64,000 nucleotides of DNA from Sipunculus nudus (lineage: Eukaryota; Annelida; Sipuncula; Golfingiida; Sipunculidae). The notes beneath the pieces are model-generated. The model was not told where the DNA came from, ran no database searches, and was given only the letters and a program-made list of their open reading frames with translations. A program made the position numbers and the translations under genes. Below, piece by piece: positions 14,171-26,600 of this stretch; position 1 is the first letter of the stretch; every line of letters begins with the position of its first letter. Where the stretch lies: positions 45,656,401 through 45,720,400 of the forward strand of contig CM049317.1 of the NCBI GenBank assembly GCA_026874595.1, written 5' to 3'.

Positions 14171-14739
14171 ATCTAATGAAAACTAGAAAATACCCAGAGG
14201 ACTTGATCCCCCAGTCGGGGATGTGAGAAACACTGTGAGACGCACGCCCTCACAGACACAGAATTGAACGAAAATAACGGTCCACTTTGTGCAGACTTAT
14301 TCCGATAACCAAATCCGCTGCAAATACGGAAAGTGACTAATGTGAGATGTGTATTTGCCTTGTAATCGAATCTGAGACATGACAAAGATACTACATGTAA
14401 AAAAATCACAACATAACTAAGAATGCACCTCAACCTAATCAAGCCAGAATAACAATAAAATATACCTGTCTTGTTAATTAGAAATGGATTTTAGTAACAC
14501 TTTTTTAAGATACTGCATTACCTATAACGGTTTGACATTATGTATAAAAATTCATAAATAAATCCAACAATTCATCACTCTGTGATATTAACCTGTTAAG
14601 GTAAGGAGGTCTTTAATATATGTCCGCCATCTTAAGGAAAGAAGCATTTGAGAGATAGTTGTATAATCTTGGATTTCATATGAATTGGTTTTGATTTCAA
14701 AATTCATAAAAAAATGCAACTATTTTCAGAATTCATATA

Positions 14740-15210
14740 TAAATATCCAAAAAGGCGCTTACCAATAAGATGCACCTGCTATTATAATTAGAAGTAGATC
14801 CAAGTGAAACTTGTCACACATTGTCACATATGAAATGTAAAATAAAAATGTATAAAAAATAATAAAAATCCAAAATTCACACAGGTGTGACTCTTGACAC
14901 TCATAAGTTACACTTACTACTATAATTAGATTTGTATCTGAGTTAAACTTTATTGAAATAATGCGTCGCATATGAAATGTTAAAATTTTGCATAAAAAAT
15001 CATAAAAATTAAAAAATCATTCAAGTGTAACCAAAACCTAATCAGCTCTGAAGACCCATCAGATGCACCTGCTACTTAAATTTGAAATAGATCCGAGTAA
15101 AATGTGTTGAGATATCGCGTCGCATAACATTTGTTCACGGACGGACGAACAGACAGATGGAAGGAGCTGATCAGTATATCCCCCCTTTCCCTGAGGCAGG
15201 GGAGAATAAC
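14740..15210. repeat. degenerate tandem repeat, unit about 145-155 bp
   Basis: The phrase 'agatgcacctgct' with variants occurs near 14769, 14907 and 15060. Each is followed by 'tagaa...tagatc..agt.aaact' and then an A-rich tail with 'cataaaaaat'. The array ends in a phrase of repeated 'acgga/acaga' and 'cccccctttccctgaggcagggg', a common ending of dispersed animal repeats. Confidence 0.55.
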
Positions 15211-16459
15211 TTGTGTCCTTACAAGTCGCGCAAATGCAACTTAGTATTTTTAAACCTTTAAAGGCTATATCTTCTTTGTAAATGATGGTAAGAAATCAAA
15301 ATAAGCATCATTAAACTTGTCATATTGTATTATAATGAGCCCCCAAAATCGCTCCTTCACAGAAGGTCTTCCATGCCTATGGTAGCAAAACATGCTTAAA
15401 ACATTATAAAGACATCACAAAGGTCGATGACGCATGACGTCGTATTGACTGACGTCATCAACTTGTATCGCCTGACCATTGTTTACTATATTGCAGTCAT
15501 AATGAACTGTCTTACAATATTTCGGATTGTCTCTAGGCATTACGTGCCAGGTAAGACATTATAATTCACTCGGTAGTTGGAGGAATGGCTCCTGCAACCT
15601 ATAGCCTAGAATTTTTAAACTGTCTCCTTAGTATAAAAAATTATCCCGGAAAACATGACGACATGGGTACTGGTAGTATTTACAGACTACACGTGTTTTG
15701 TTTGACAGAGCTCTGTCAAATTATGCAAAATTTTGGGTTTTTTTTGTTAGATTAATGACGTTTACAATGTTTAAGGTCACCTGATGGTTGCTCGTTAGTC
15801 CAATGCTTATGAATATTCATTTAATGAATAAGCGATTTAGGTCACAAAGAGTTCATGGATAGGTCAATTCAACCAAATAATCAGTACCTGCATGCAACGA
15901 TTATGAAAAGAACAGTTATCAATTTTATTTTCACACAGTTCATTAATGTTACATCTTTGCATGAATAAATTATATTTGCATCAACCTCAAGAAAAACATT
16001 ACATGACATAAATTCTAGATGATGGTTCTTATTTTTCCAATTTTAGCCATTCAAATTATCATTCATTTAACAAATTAGAAGGGGGGAGTACATGATGATG
16101 GATCAAATAGTGGATCAAATAGTGTGGGATCATGTCTGTGACACGTATCGTTCCATTTAATCAGTTCTGGCAATGCATAACTATCGCTATGCATATACAA
16201 ACAAAAGTATGCTTGAGGAAAATCATCAGATTTTGAGTAAATCGGCAATACACAGACTGTCTTAAACAACTGTTTACCAGTCAAAACATGTTTTTTTATA
16301 TACTGTCTGATTGAAATTCCCATACACAATCTGGTTGGTTTAAGACTAGCCAGTTCTCTAATTACAACTTTAATCATATTTACAAATGTACACATTTAGC
16401 TGCTCTATAATAAACGTTGTGCAAGATCGCTTATTTACAGTCTGATTTTGGTTATGTTT

Positions 16460-16762
16460 TTATATTACATTGCTTTTCCTGGCCCTTGAACGAGGAGTAA
16501 GAGTCACGTGATGGACTCCAGGCTGCCCCCTGCCACTTCTCTGATTGACCATTGCGACGCCACCGACTTGATTTTCGTAGTCCTCTTCAACTCCTGGTAA
16601 AGGTTGGGTTCTTGTTTGTGATCCCTCAATGGAGGGCTTTCCGGCACGCCGTAGAATGCGTGGTGGTGGTCTATCAGGGGCCACTGGACGGCCACATGAC
16701 TTACAGCGTAATACATCGCCGAACACCATGTTGTCATAGTGAATGCTGTCGTTGTCATCATT
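16460..16762 (-). CDS. lectin gene A exon 8: distal cytoplasmic tail and stop
   Basis: An AG acceptor at 16764-16763 is followed by an open frame to the stop at 16462-16460. It enters in phase 0, matching the end of exon 7. It contains IHYDNMVF (a YxxM motif of the kind bound by PI3-kinase SH2 domains, also close to an ITIM), CKSCGRP, a proline-rich stretch, EEDYENQV (a YxN motif of the Grb2-binding type) and a basic C-terminus. An overlapping second open frame (16504-16779) contains LYQELKR; I preferred the first because its phase fits exon 7. Confidence 0.5.
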   Translation of the reverse strand, partial: NDDNDSIHYDNMVFGDVLRCKSCGRPVAPDRPPPRILRRAGKPSIEGSQTRTQPLPGVEEDYENQVGGVAMVNQRSGRGQPGVHHVTLTPRSRARKSNVI

Positions 16763-18917
16763 CTTGTAATCAATAACAACTAACGATTTAAAATACCAAA
16801 GAACAAGTAAAAACAACTGTAACATCTGCAAGATAGGTGGATTATAGTTGTAATCTGTCAGTGTTACGTAATTTTCACATTGCGGTTGGTTGCAATATAT
16901 ATTAATCAAAGTGAAGTATAGGTATTTCTTTTAGGGTCTTTCCTTAAGGTATTTCTTTTCCCCCAAATACCCTATTTAAAGTTAGTTTAAAATCAGTTGT
17001 ATCCCTTAGGAACGTATCATCCCATGGCCTATCCCCTAGTTATTGGGTCAGCATACTGCCAGAGTTTGTGTTTATTAATGTCAATATTCAAGAGGCAGTA
17101 ATCAAGGTTTATCCATAATCGCAGTCAAATTCCCCCTTGTCATTCGAGAATTACATCCAAAATTAAATAATAAACAATTAAAGAATGTGCTGTTTCCTCA
17201 AAACATAAACAAGTTTTGTGGAGTTGATGGATCAATAAAAAATTCTACTCTCACTTAAGTATGAAATGTACTGTCACATTGATTTTTTTGACAAGGTAAA
17301 TGAATATAACCAATTAGTACCCACTTTCTAGAGAAAAACTTTTTTAATGATTTTTAGATGACAAAAATATCTTAAGCCAAAATATCAATCGTATACGCAA
17401 ATTATTAAATATTTGTATTTTATCACCCTGATAAACCTATAGTGCCGTAAACAGTCATATACATGGCACACAACAACACAACCTTAACCCACTCAATTAT
17501 AAGTAACATTCATTTAATTATAATATATGGAGAATTAATTATAGTAAAATACCTGTCCACATTCTATACATGAGTCGAACAGGGTTGAATAGGATGCAGT
17601 TCTTGCCAGGTCTGACGTTGACGGATAAGGAAGCGGCTGACCGGTGGGTGTGGCGGGAGCGAATGAGGAACCAGCTTGATGTACTGCTGTCAGAGACACT
17701 GCGTCCGTGTAGTAGGTCCTGTCAACACAGCACATGAAACATTTCGGTTAGCGGACATTGGTCTGAGGGCACCTTTTTAACAGTTCCCGGCTGCTGGCAG
17801 ATCTCCGTAAATGACAAAGTCAGGTTCAAGTTGCACTTTCTGTTTCTCATAATTAACAACTGCATGATCAAAATATGAAACCCAAAAATGTACAATTCTC
17901 TGGTTAGTTGGTAGTCTATAAATTGGGCCATTTGAGAAAAGCCAGGATGTTTCATATTGTCATTTTGGTATATATACTGTTACGGAACCTAATAACAACA
18001 AATCACGTAGTCTTGACGAGCATAAATTTTATTACGGAGTTTAAAAAAAATCAGATTCTGTAACACTAGTCAGCGTGAAATTTCTAAGGGAATGAACAAA
18101 GAAGTCAGTGGTTTTTTTGTTGACAAACAATTATAATTTATTCTTAAAACAATCCTAACATTACAATACACTAAATCTATACAATTACAGAGTATAACAA
18201 AATGTATAATACCAGAGTGTCCGAATCCTAGGCTTCTCTGGATACCATCACTGTCACAGCTCAACAAGAGTAGTTTAAATCCAATGATCCACGTAGAACG
18301 TAATAATCCAAAGGCAACTGGAGACAGTCCGTATTAAATCAGTATTTGGTCCGTTAAATATTTGACACCACTGCAATTATCGGTAAGGGCCAAAACTGAC
18401 TCACACTCTTCTGTGTCCGCTGAAATTTCTCTTTCTCTCTCTCTCTTTCGTCTCTAAATACAGCCCCTATTTGTAACTTTTTCATTCAAACATACTAGAA
18501 ATGGAAAACTCCAAAGAACAATACACACGTTACAGGAACAGACCTGAAACATCTAGAACAAAGAGCGCTGTGTTTCTACACTTAAGACCGCACACGCGAG
18601 CCAGCCCAACTCGCACGTCTCCCATGGCAACGAACTATGCCTGCCTAACAGACACATGTAACATTCCTGCGCACAATAAACCAGGGCCTGCCTGACACGA
18701 ATCAGAATGTCATCAGACACATGTAACACTCCTGCGCACAATAAAACAGACACCTGTAACAATACATATGTAACAAAAGTGTTGTATAAGTGACAGTGTA
18801 CATCTTTTGTACTCGAAATAACATTTAATTGTTTCCTGGAAACTGCGAGTGTGTATGAATGTGTATATTTGATTATATATCTATATATATATATATCTAT
18901 CTATCTATCTCTCTCTC

Positions 18918-19001
<84 letters not shown>

Positions 19002-20063
19002 CGCAAATCGATAATGAGAAAAAAATATTGAAAAAAATACATATATAAACACTGTACAGAGATGATGTAATGTAAAACACAGTACTATTCAAGGTTTGAC
19101 CGCTAATCGTTATACATGTATTTAAATCTGGCTAGTCTCCCTAACAGCTCCTTTGTGTGTTTACTTCCCCTCTTTTACAAGGGAGTGTTATTAATTTGAA
19201 CCAGTCTTACTTTCTGGTCCGGTAATTATCCCAGGTATACACGGATATCGTCACAGCCACAGTTAAAACTACAGCAAACGCTAACCCGATCAGGACGAAA
19301 ATCCAGATGTCCGGAACACCAGTAGCTGTAGAAAACGGAGGACAATTTATTTAGGGGTTACGGATACATTATTTTCTAAAATGTGTTTCCGCATGATTTA
19401 AAAGGCTTAATTGATATTCGTTTAAGCCTTGCGTAGGGGGCTAATAATGTCAGGCAACATACCAAAAATATTATAATGAAAGTATATTAACCTCATATTT
19501 TGTAAATTAGCTTTGCACCTTACGAAATACGTGTATCATTTCAACGAATATTTTTCAATCAATCATATAAAAATCAATCCTATAATGCCATTGCGATTTA
19601 AATTTTGATTATTCTTTTTTAACATTTCTTCACAAGAGTCTAGTATGAGTAAATAACATTGATTATCATGAAAACTCTATATCATAAAGCTCATTATTTT
19701 TTTTTTTAATTCCTTGTAAATGCGTCGCTTCTTGAACGTCATATAACTTTTACTATATCATGTTATAACCTTTAGTGCTTTCGCTCGAAGGATTCATACA
19801 GAGGGTTGGGTGTTCCGAGCCACAGTCGGCCGTTTCCCAGCCCGGCGTACCAGCATCTGTTGTCAGTACAGCACATCCTTTGGAGTCGTGTATCTTACCC
19901 GGTCGCCATCGGAAGTTAAGAACAGCCGAACCTAAAGAGAAGAAGACCGTGGAATAGGCATTAGCTGACTTGGCATAAATGAAAAGGATATCATTTTTTT
20001 TTCTCTCCCCCGATACGTCCAAGGTTTTGGAAAGAAAGATTATACGATACTAGTATATACCAG

Positions 20064-20115
<52 letters not shown>

Positions 20116-20562
20116 AGCATTTAACATACCGTTTTCTTCAGCCGTCAGCCATTGGTCCTTCACACATCCCACCCATAACTCATTAGACCTATCAGAACAC
20201 TTGGTCGGAAGCCTGATGGGACCAATCTCGGTTGCCAAGCCAGACTTTTGCGTTTTACAGTTCATGAAGGCAGAGTACCAGTCGATGTGGTCGTGACATT
20301 TGATATAAAAACATCGGCCATCGACTGTAATACAATCAGGCGCCTTGCAGTCAATACAGTCTGCGGTATAAAAATATAAATGCTTAAAAAGTCCTTCCTA
20401 AATAAACGTTTGTTATCATACTCCTACATCGCCGTACATAAGACATTAAAGTGAAAAGCAAAATCCGGTAAGGGACTGGGGCAAAAATCATTTAAAGGAT
20501 AAATCAACGACCATTAAATCATTTAATGTAATTATATTTATTGTAAATTTAACTCTGTGTTT

Positions 20563-20618
<56 letters not shown>

Positions 20619-23600
20619 TGTACGAAACCTATGGATAGTGACTGTAATGCATTGATGTATTTTATTAACTTATAGGAGCTCTACTTTTATGTCTCGAGCA
20701 CTTTGATCCTGGAATGGTAACCTTTTACATATGTGTATTGTGATAATTTCGGGTCAGAAAATAAAACCTGACCAAATACTCGTTCCTAGATTTGACAGAT
20801 CTTACAGCCTTACTGGCGTTTTCTATGACACGCATATCTATGATTAACCTCCGTGGTAGCCTGCTTGTATTACCCTGTCCATGTCAGGGCGTTGTCCTTT
20901 GTCCCATATGTCTATTTCCTAATTCTCCTATAAATATTCACAAGTTGATTCAATCTTTGTCATAAACACAGTACATATGCACCTGAGTGGCAGATATATC
21001 CATCTATTTCGGTTGAGCATCGGGTGTTATATAAACCATTTTCAGTTAATTTACAGCACTGGGCACCTCTGATTATTCGATAGACATTACTGTCGACTGC
21101 AAATGTACAATATACCACATATAACTCAGATGAAAATTGCCCATGTCATTAACAAAACACTTAACATGAATTGAAGATAGAATTCGCATTCACTTGATAA
21201 AAACCGAAAAAAAAGTTAACAAAAGCGCTGCTAAGTCAACGCTTTTGGCAAATGAAATTATACAATTGTAAAACACGATACAATAATAAATTTTAAATTA
21301 GACATAATTGGATATCAATTAGGATACATTAGCATTCTGTTTAAATGTTACTCTGCGTAACCCTGCACTACTTTCGTTACATTTATTGATCTTACCTGGA
21401 CCGATAGGTTCCCCTGTCTCACCTATCCATGTCCATTCAGGTAAATCCTTGAGAACCATCCCCAGCCATATGCTGGTAACTCCTGATTGGTTCATTATGT
21501 TCAGAAGGATAGTCTCTTCCCTCAACCCTATATTACTAGGCAATTGTTTATCCCTCGCTTTGCAATGCTGCATGGCCTCCTTCAAGTTCATAGTTCGCGG
21601 ACCATTGGTTTCTGTGGTAAGGTATTTAATATTTAAATATTCGCTCACATAAATGAGATCAAAGATTAACGTTCATGGGGGAGAAACATGAATATGAACT
21701 ACGCATTTACTTGAAATTTCAGGGGAAAGAGAGTTATAGCGAAAGTGTTTAATTTAATTTTTAAGAAATTGGTGCTCATCTAGGATGGTGCTTCTCACTT
21801 TATCTCCGAATATATATGAGTAACAGTCAGACAATTATGCTCGACCCATTGCCATTGCTAGTCGTGGTTCCTTGGGGGCCGAGTGTACTTAGTATTCTGG
21901 GCGCCAAACTTCTGGAAGACATGACCTTTAACCCAGACCTAATAACGTTCAGTTTAATGTTTCGTGCCGAACACCTTTGAAATGACCTTTGACAGTAACC
22001 CAATTAAAACCATATTATCAGGTGAAAGGAATTATTTAAGTACTAAAATGTCACTGAGGTCTTTGGATATATGTTATTTTATTAGTTGTAATATACGCGC
22101 GGGTTTTATTGCTAGTTAAGATCTGACTTGTAAAACTTAATTCTGGTTCTAATTTTCATAAAAATAAGCTGGTGTAATTTTCCCGCCAAGCTGACCAACC
22201 AACGTCACTTGGCAGGCAATTCTCTTACTGTGTGCACGTATTATATTTGCAGGTACGTTCTTAAACATTTTCTGGGTTACAGGTAAAAGTGATAAGTAAT
22301 ATATTTTTTCGATTACTGTTCTGTATAGAACGATTTATTCTAATTATTATTAACATGTACCATATACGTTTGAGATTTTTTCTGTAAAATGACATTAGAC
22401 AGTCGGTCTGATTTGAGACGAAATTAGATATATTTCACAAAGCTGTTAACCCCGTATTCAGATAACTATGTAAACTGGCCATCGGCTAATAATTTCTGTA
22501 GATCGAGTCTTTACTGTTTGTGCGAATATTGATTGTATTGTGTCATATGGATTATGGGTCGTTATATTAGTGTGAATATTGTTTGTATTGTGTCATACGA
22601 ATTAGTGATGAAACCTTGATGTATATATGTTATAAGAGACTTGGCAGGCTATTCTCTTACTGTGTGCACGTATTATATTTGCAGTTAATAAAGGATGTGC
22701 ATCTGACCAGAGTGGTTACTGAACCGTGACAGCCTAACACAAAAAAACCGTTTGTTTGGGAGACCCTGTTACAAATTGGCGCCCGATAAGGGACCCTCTG
22801 GTAGTGACAGGCACCTGCCAAGTGGAGCAACAAGACCAGGGGCCGAGGTTTCTGGTGGTCGACTAACGATACAGTCCCATTGGTCAAATCGTGGCGTGTC
22901 CATGCGTAGTGGTGCGCCCGTGACAATGTGGATTTGGCTCCGCTGCCCATGCTTGGACATCCCCATTCTCTGTGACACTTCTTTTCAAGAGACTGTAGGA
23001 ATTTGTGTGCGCTGGGACTATTGATATTATTGAGAAACTTTCAGTGTTTTGTTTTGGACTTATTACCAGGGCCGGAAACTACTGATGAGTCCATGAGTCA
23101 GGTAAAACACCACCGTTGTATGCCTTCTTAATGATCACCATGTTTCTACAATAAATTTTAAGTGTGGCATCGTTAAATTCATACTGAGACCGGTTTATGC
23201 AGCCTATTTATATTTATATTTAACTATAAACTTCCGGTCCCTCCGGTCATGTTAACATCTGAGTGGTGCTCACACGTGACCTGGGCCTTAAATTTCCGCC
23301 TGGTTAAACTAATTGTAAAGTAAATCATATGTAAATTACGCCCGGTAATGAATTTATCGTAACTGCATGTGCATATGTCTGCTATTGGCATGAACCATTG
23401 AGTGATGGTATAAAGGTAATCTACACACCAATATTTGAAAACTAACTACCCGATGTTGATGCTGTTTTCAAGTTAAGAAAACCCAGTTTAAGAAAAAGAA
23501 ACACTCTACGATTGCCTGTGTATACCCTCAGTCGCTGGTCGAATGTGATTCTGTTATGGTGTACACTTGTACACTGGTTGAGATTTGTCAGTTGACATTC

Positions 23601-26600
23601 TCATTACTTATCCAACGCTGAATGTACATTGGTACTCTGTAATCCGTGATACGGTTATTTACATAGTGAACTTAGCATATGGCTTAGTGATTTGGCCCAT
23701 TACCACTGATTGACGGTATAAAGGCGATAAGAATCGAAACCATATAGAATAATATATTCGAATAGAAACAATATAGCAAATTACCAGTGCTCAAGCGGTT
23801 ATTCGATATTCTAGGTTTGTTTAAAAAATTAATCATCTAATTCGTACGAGAACGCCTTTGGTTACCCTCAGTCTTTGGGCAAATAGAAGTTACCCCTATG
23901 TGGTTTTAAGTAAACTTCAAGTATTATCGCTATCAGGGTAAAATAGATACCAGGGTGCTTTTACGACAAATCTCACTCTAGACACGGACTTTATATTTAT
24001 CTTCTGATTTAACGATCAAGGACAAATTTTTTAGAATATTGACCACCAGGGGGTAGCTTTATCCACCTCTGTGGTCATATCGATTACATTTGAACGGTCA
24101 AGGACATTTTGATTTTTTTTACTTTGTTTGCCACCAGGGGGCAGTTATATCCACCTCTGTGGTCATATTGTTTACATTTGGACGGCCATGGACACTTTGA
24201 TTTTTTTTACTTTGTTTGCCACCAGGGGGCAGTTATATCCTCCTCTGTTGTCATATTGTTTACATTTGAACGGCCAAGGACACTTTGAGTTTTGACTTTG
24301 TTTGCCACGAGGGGACAGTTCTTATTGTTCACATTTGTGGTCATTTGTTTATACCTAAATGGTCGAGAGCACTTTGACATTTACTGATAACCTGATTATT
24401 GGACATTTTCTTCATAAATTATCTCGATTTATCTATTAGGAGCTCAAGTGATTTCCATTATTTTGTTTATACTCTACCTGAACAGTCGAGAGCACTTTGA
24501 CATTGTCATTCAGACACTGGCCACCAGGGGGCTGCCGTAATTTCAGAGCCCTAGTATTGTAGAACAGGTCTCATAGTTTACTCATTTAAGCTGTTATTAC
24601 TCCACTTTGACAGTTATAATAACCACGATTCCTTATTGTCTAATACCTTTGTCATATTCTGGGTCATATATACTTCATGACCAATTGGTGCTAGTACTTG
24701 TATAGCCTCATAGGTCAACTGGTACTGTAAAACGGGTTTCATTGTTGCATCTTAGTGTACTCACTTAACTCAATGAAGTTGTTAATAGCTACCATTCATT
24801 ATTGTCTACTTTCCAGTCATATATTCTGAGTCGTATCCTGTTATAATGTCACTTAGTACTGTGAAGCAGGTCTCATTTGGTTGCTGCTTGACTCACTTAT
24901 TGGGAGTATTCACGTTGTTATTTCTCTACAACCACAATCCCTCATGTATCTTACTGTTTCATAAGTCTCTGGTGAAAGTCATAGCTTAGGTAATTGAGCG
25001 CCATTGCGACCTCCAAGTATCAACGTACTTTTCCTAGTGTTCACGGGTATGATACATCGGCAGTCCATACATCGTGCCTAGGTTTTGTTCACAGTCGGTA
25101 AAGGTCGCTTGACCAACTGTCATAACCCTGTCGGCCACCACGGAACAGGTACTGTTAGGCTGTCCAGGCTGTCCAGTCAGGTTCTATTATGGATTATTGA
25201 TCATTATAAACTACTTCGGGCATTTAACGGTATTACGGTATTAGTTGTCTCATAGGCTTCATCAATCGACTAAATATAATGCAATGACATTTCGTTTGTC
25301 CCCGTTGTGATTACATCTTACATGGTACATCTTACATCTTAACGGTTAATGGTTCATTTGTCCTCCGTTAATGTCTTGTGTTTTACTCTCCCTGGCCCAT
25401 TTTGAGGGGGAGTGGACTTGATAATAAGACTACGTGTGAATTACGCGTAGTGAATCTGTATTGTTTTGATTAGTGACAGTACGGACCTGCTTGATTACTG
25501 ATAACATCCGTCAGCCAAGTCATCCATAAAGGATGTTACGGATGTTTTGATAGTAATTTCCACTATCGCAGTACAAGCAGGGAAATAGGGTTGTAGGGTT
25601 TCCCCGCTGTGGGGTTTGATTTCTGATTACATCCGTCAGCCAAGGCATCCATGTAGGATGTCACGGATGTTTTGATAGTTGTCATTATTATCTATCAGGG
25701 GTTATAGGGTGTAGCATTTTTTATTGCTTTGCCGCAGTTCGATTGGTTGATTAGCAACTCTGTAAGTCATGGCTTTGCCTGATCGCAGTGTGGTATTGTA
25801 CAACCTACCTATTGATAGAACAGTACGTGACATTACTGAATTGTTGAATTAGACAATTATCAGATTTATCAACAGAGGAGAAGCAGTTGCTGTCTAAAGC
25901 TCTTGCTTCGCAACTGCCAGGTCATAAGGACCCGGTTGAAATGGTGAGTTCTACCTACACAGTTGGTTCGTCAGCTTCTCCTATGAAAGAAATACCGTCT
26001 ATAGGTGGAGCGGGTATTGAGCAACGGCAACCAGAGGTGTTATTGACGTATGCGTCTGCTGGATACAGGTCATCGACCGTAACATCACGATTAACATATC
26101 CTACCGGATTGTATACCAGTGCATCGATCCCAGCCCATTCTACCACTCCTAGGTATTTGGGTACATATCCGTAGCCACCGTTACAGCAGCCCGTCTATGT
26201 TCATCCATGGACTTCCCCAGTGTCGGCCGGATTACATCTCAGGGAACCGATGCCAGCCCATTCAACCACTCACAGATATTTAGGACAAGACAATGGACCA
26301 ATGGCTATGCCGGGCACGATGGACTCGCAGCCACAAGTACAGCAATACAGCTATACACCGCCGTGGAATAATCCGCGTCTAACCAATTTTTCAGGAGAAA
26401 AAGCTTAGGGGAAGCTTCCTACCAACAATGGAGATATGAAGTCAGGTCACTTCTGCGGGAGATGTATCCGGAACATCTGATCAAATATGCCATGGGTAGG
26501 TCATTAAAAGGTCAGGAAGCCCAGATCTTCTTACGAATGGGCGATGTGGCTGTGAAAGACGTGATAGATAAACTGGACAAACTTTATGGAGATGTTCTAT

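Larger units (their letters stand above)
13530..16420. other. 3' flank of lectin gene A, homologous to the 3' flank of gene C
   Basis: Blocks at 13556-13660, 13700-14000 and 15900-16140 match 57060-57200, 57170-57360 and 57650-57930 in the same order, with substitutions and indels. No gene is visible. Within it, 14460-15210 holds short degenerate tandem repeats, annotated separately. The stretch marks how far the lectin duplication unit reaches beyond the coding exons. Confidence 0.65.
22796..25768 (+). other. unusually long leader of the Ty3/gypsy element
   Basis: Almost 3 kb separate the primer-binding site from the first gag ATG. No long frame exists. It is built from nested repeats. Segments near 23381 and 23693 share 'ggtataaagg', and those near 23519 and 23867 share 'taccctcagtc'. 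There is also an 88-bp array (24043-24340), a looser repeat with 'caggtctcat' and 'actcactta' (24560-24910), and a duplicated hairpin (25505-25669). Confidence 0.75.

Noticed and set aside
15450-15457. TGACGTCA (CRE octamer)
   Set aside because: Single short palindrome downstream of gene A with no promoter context.
16504-16779. Alternative frame with LYQELKR over exon 8 of gene A
   Set aside because: Its phase does not fit exon 7; kept only as an alternative.
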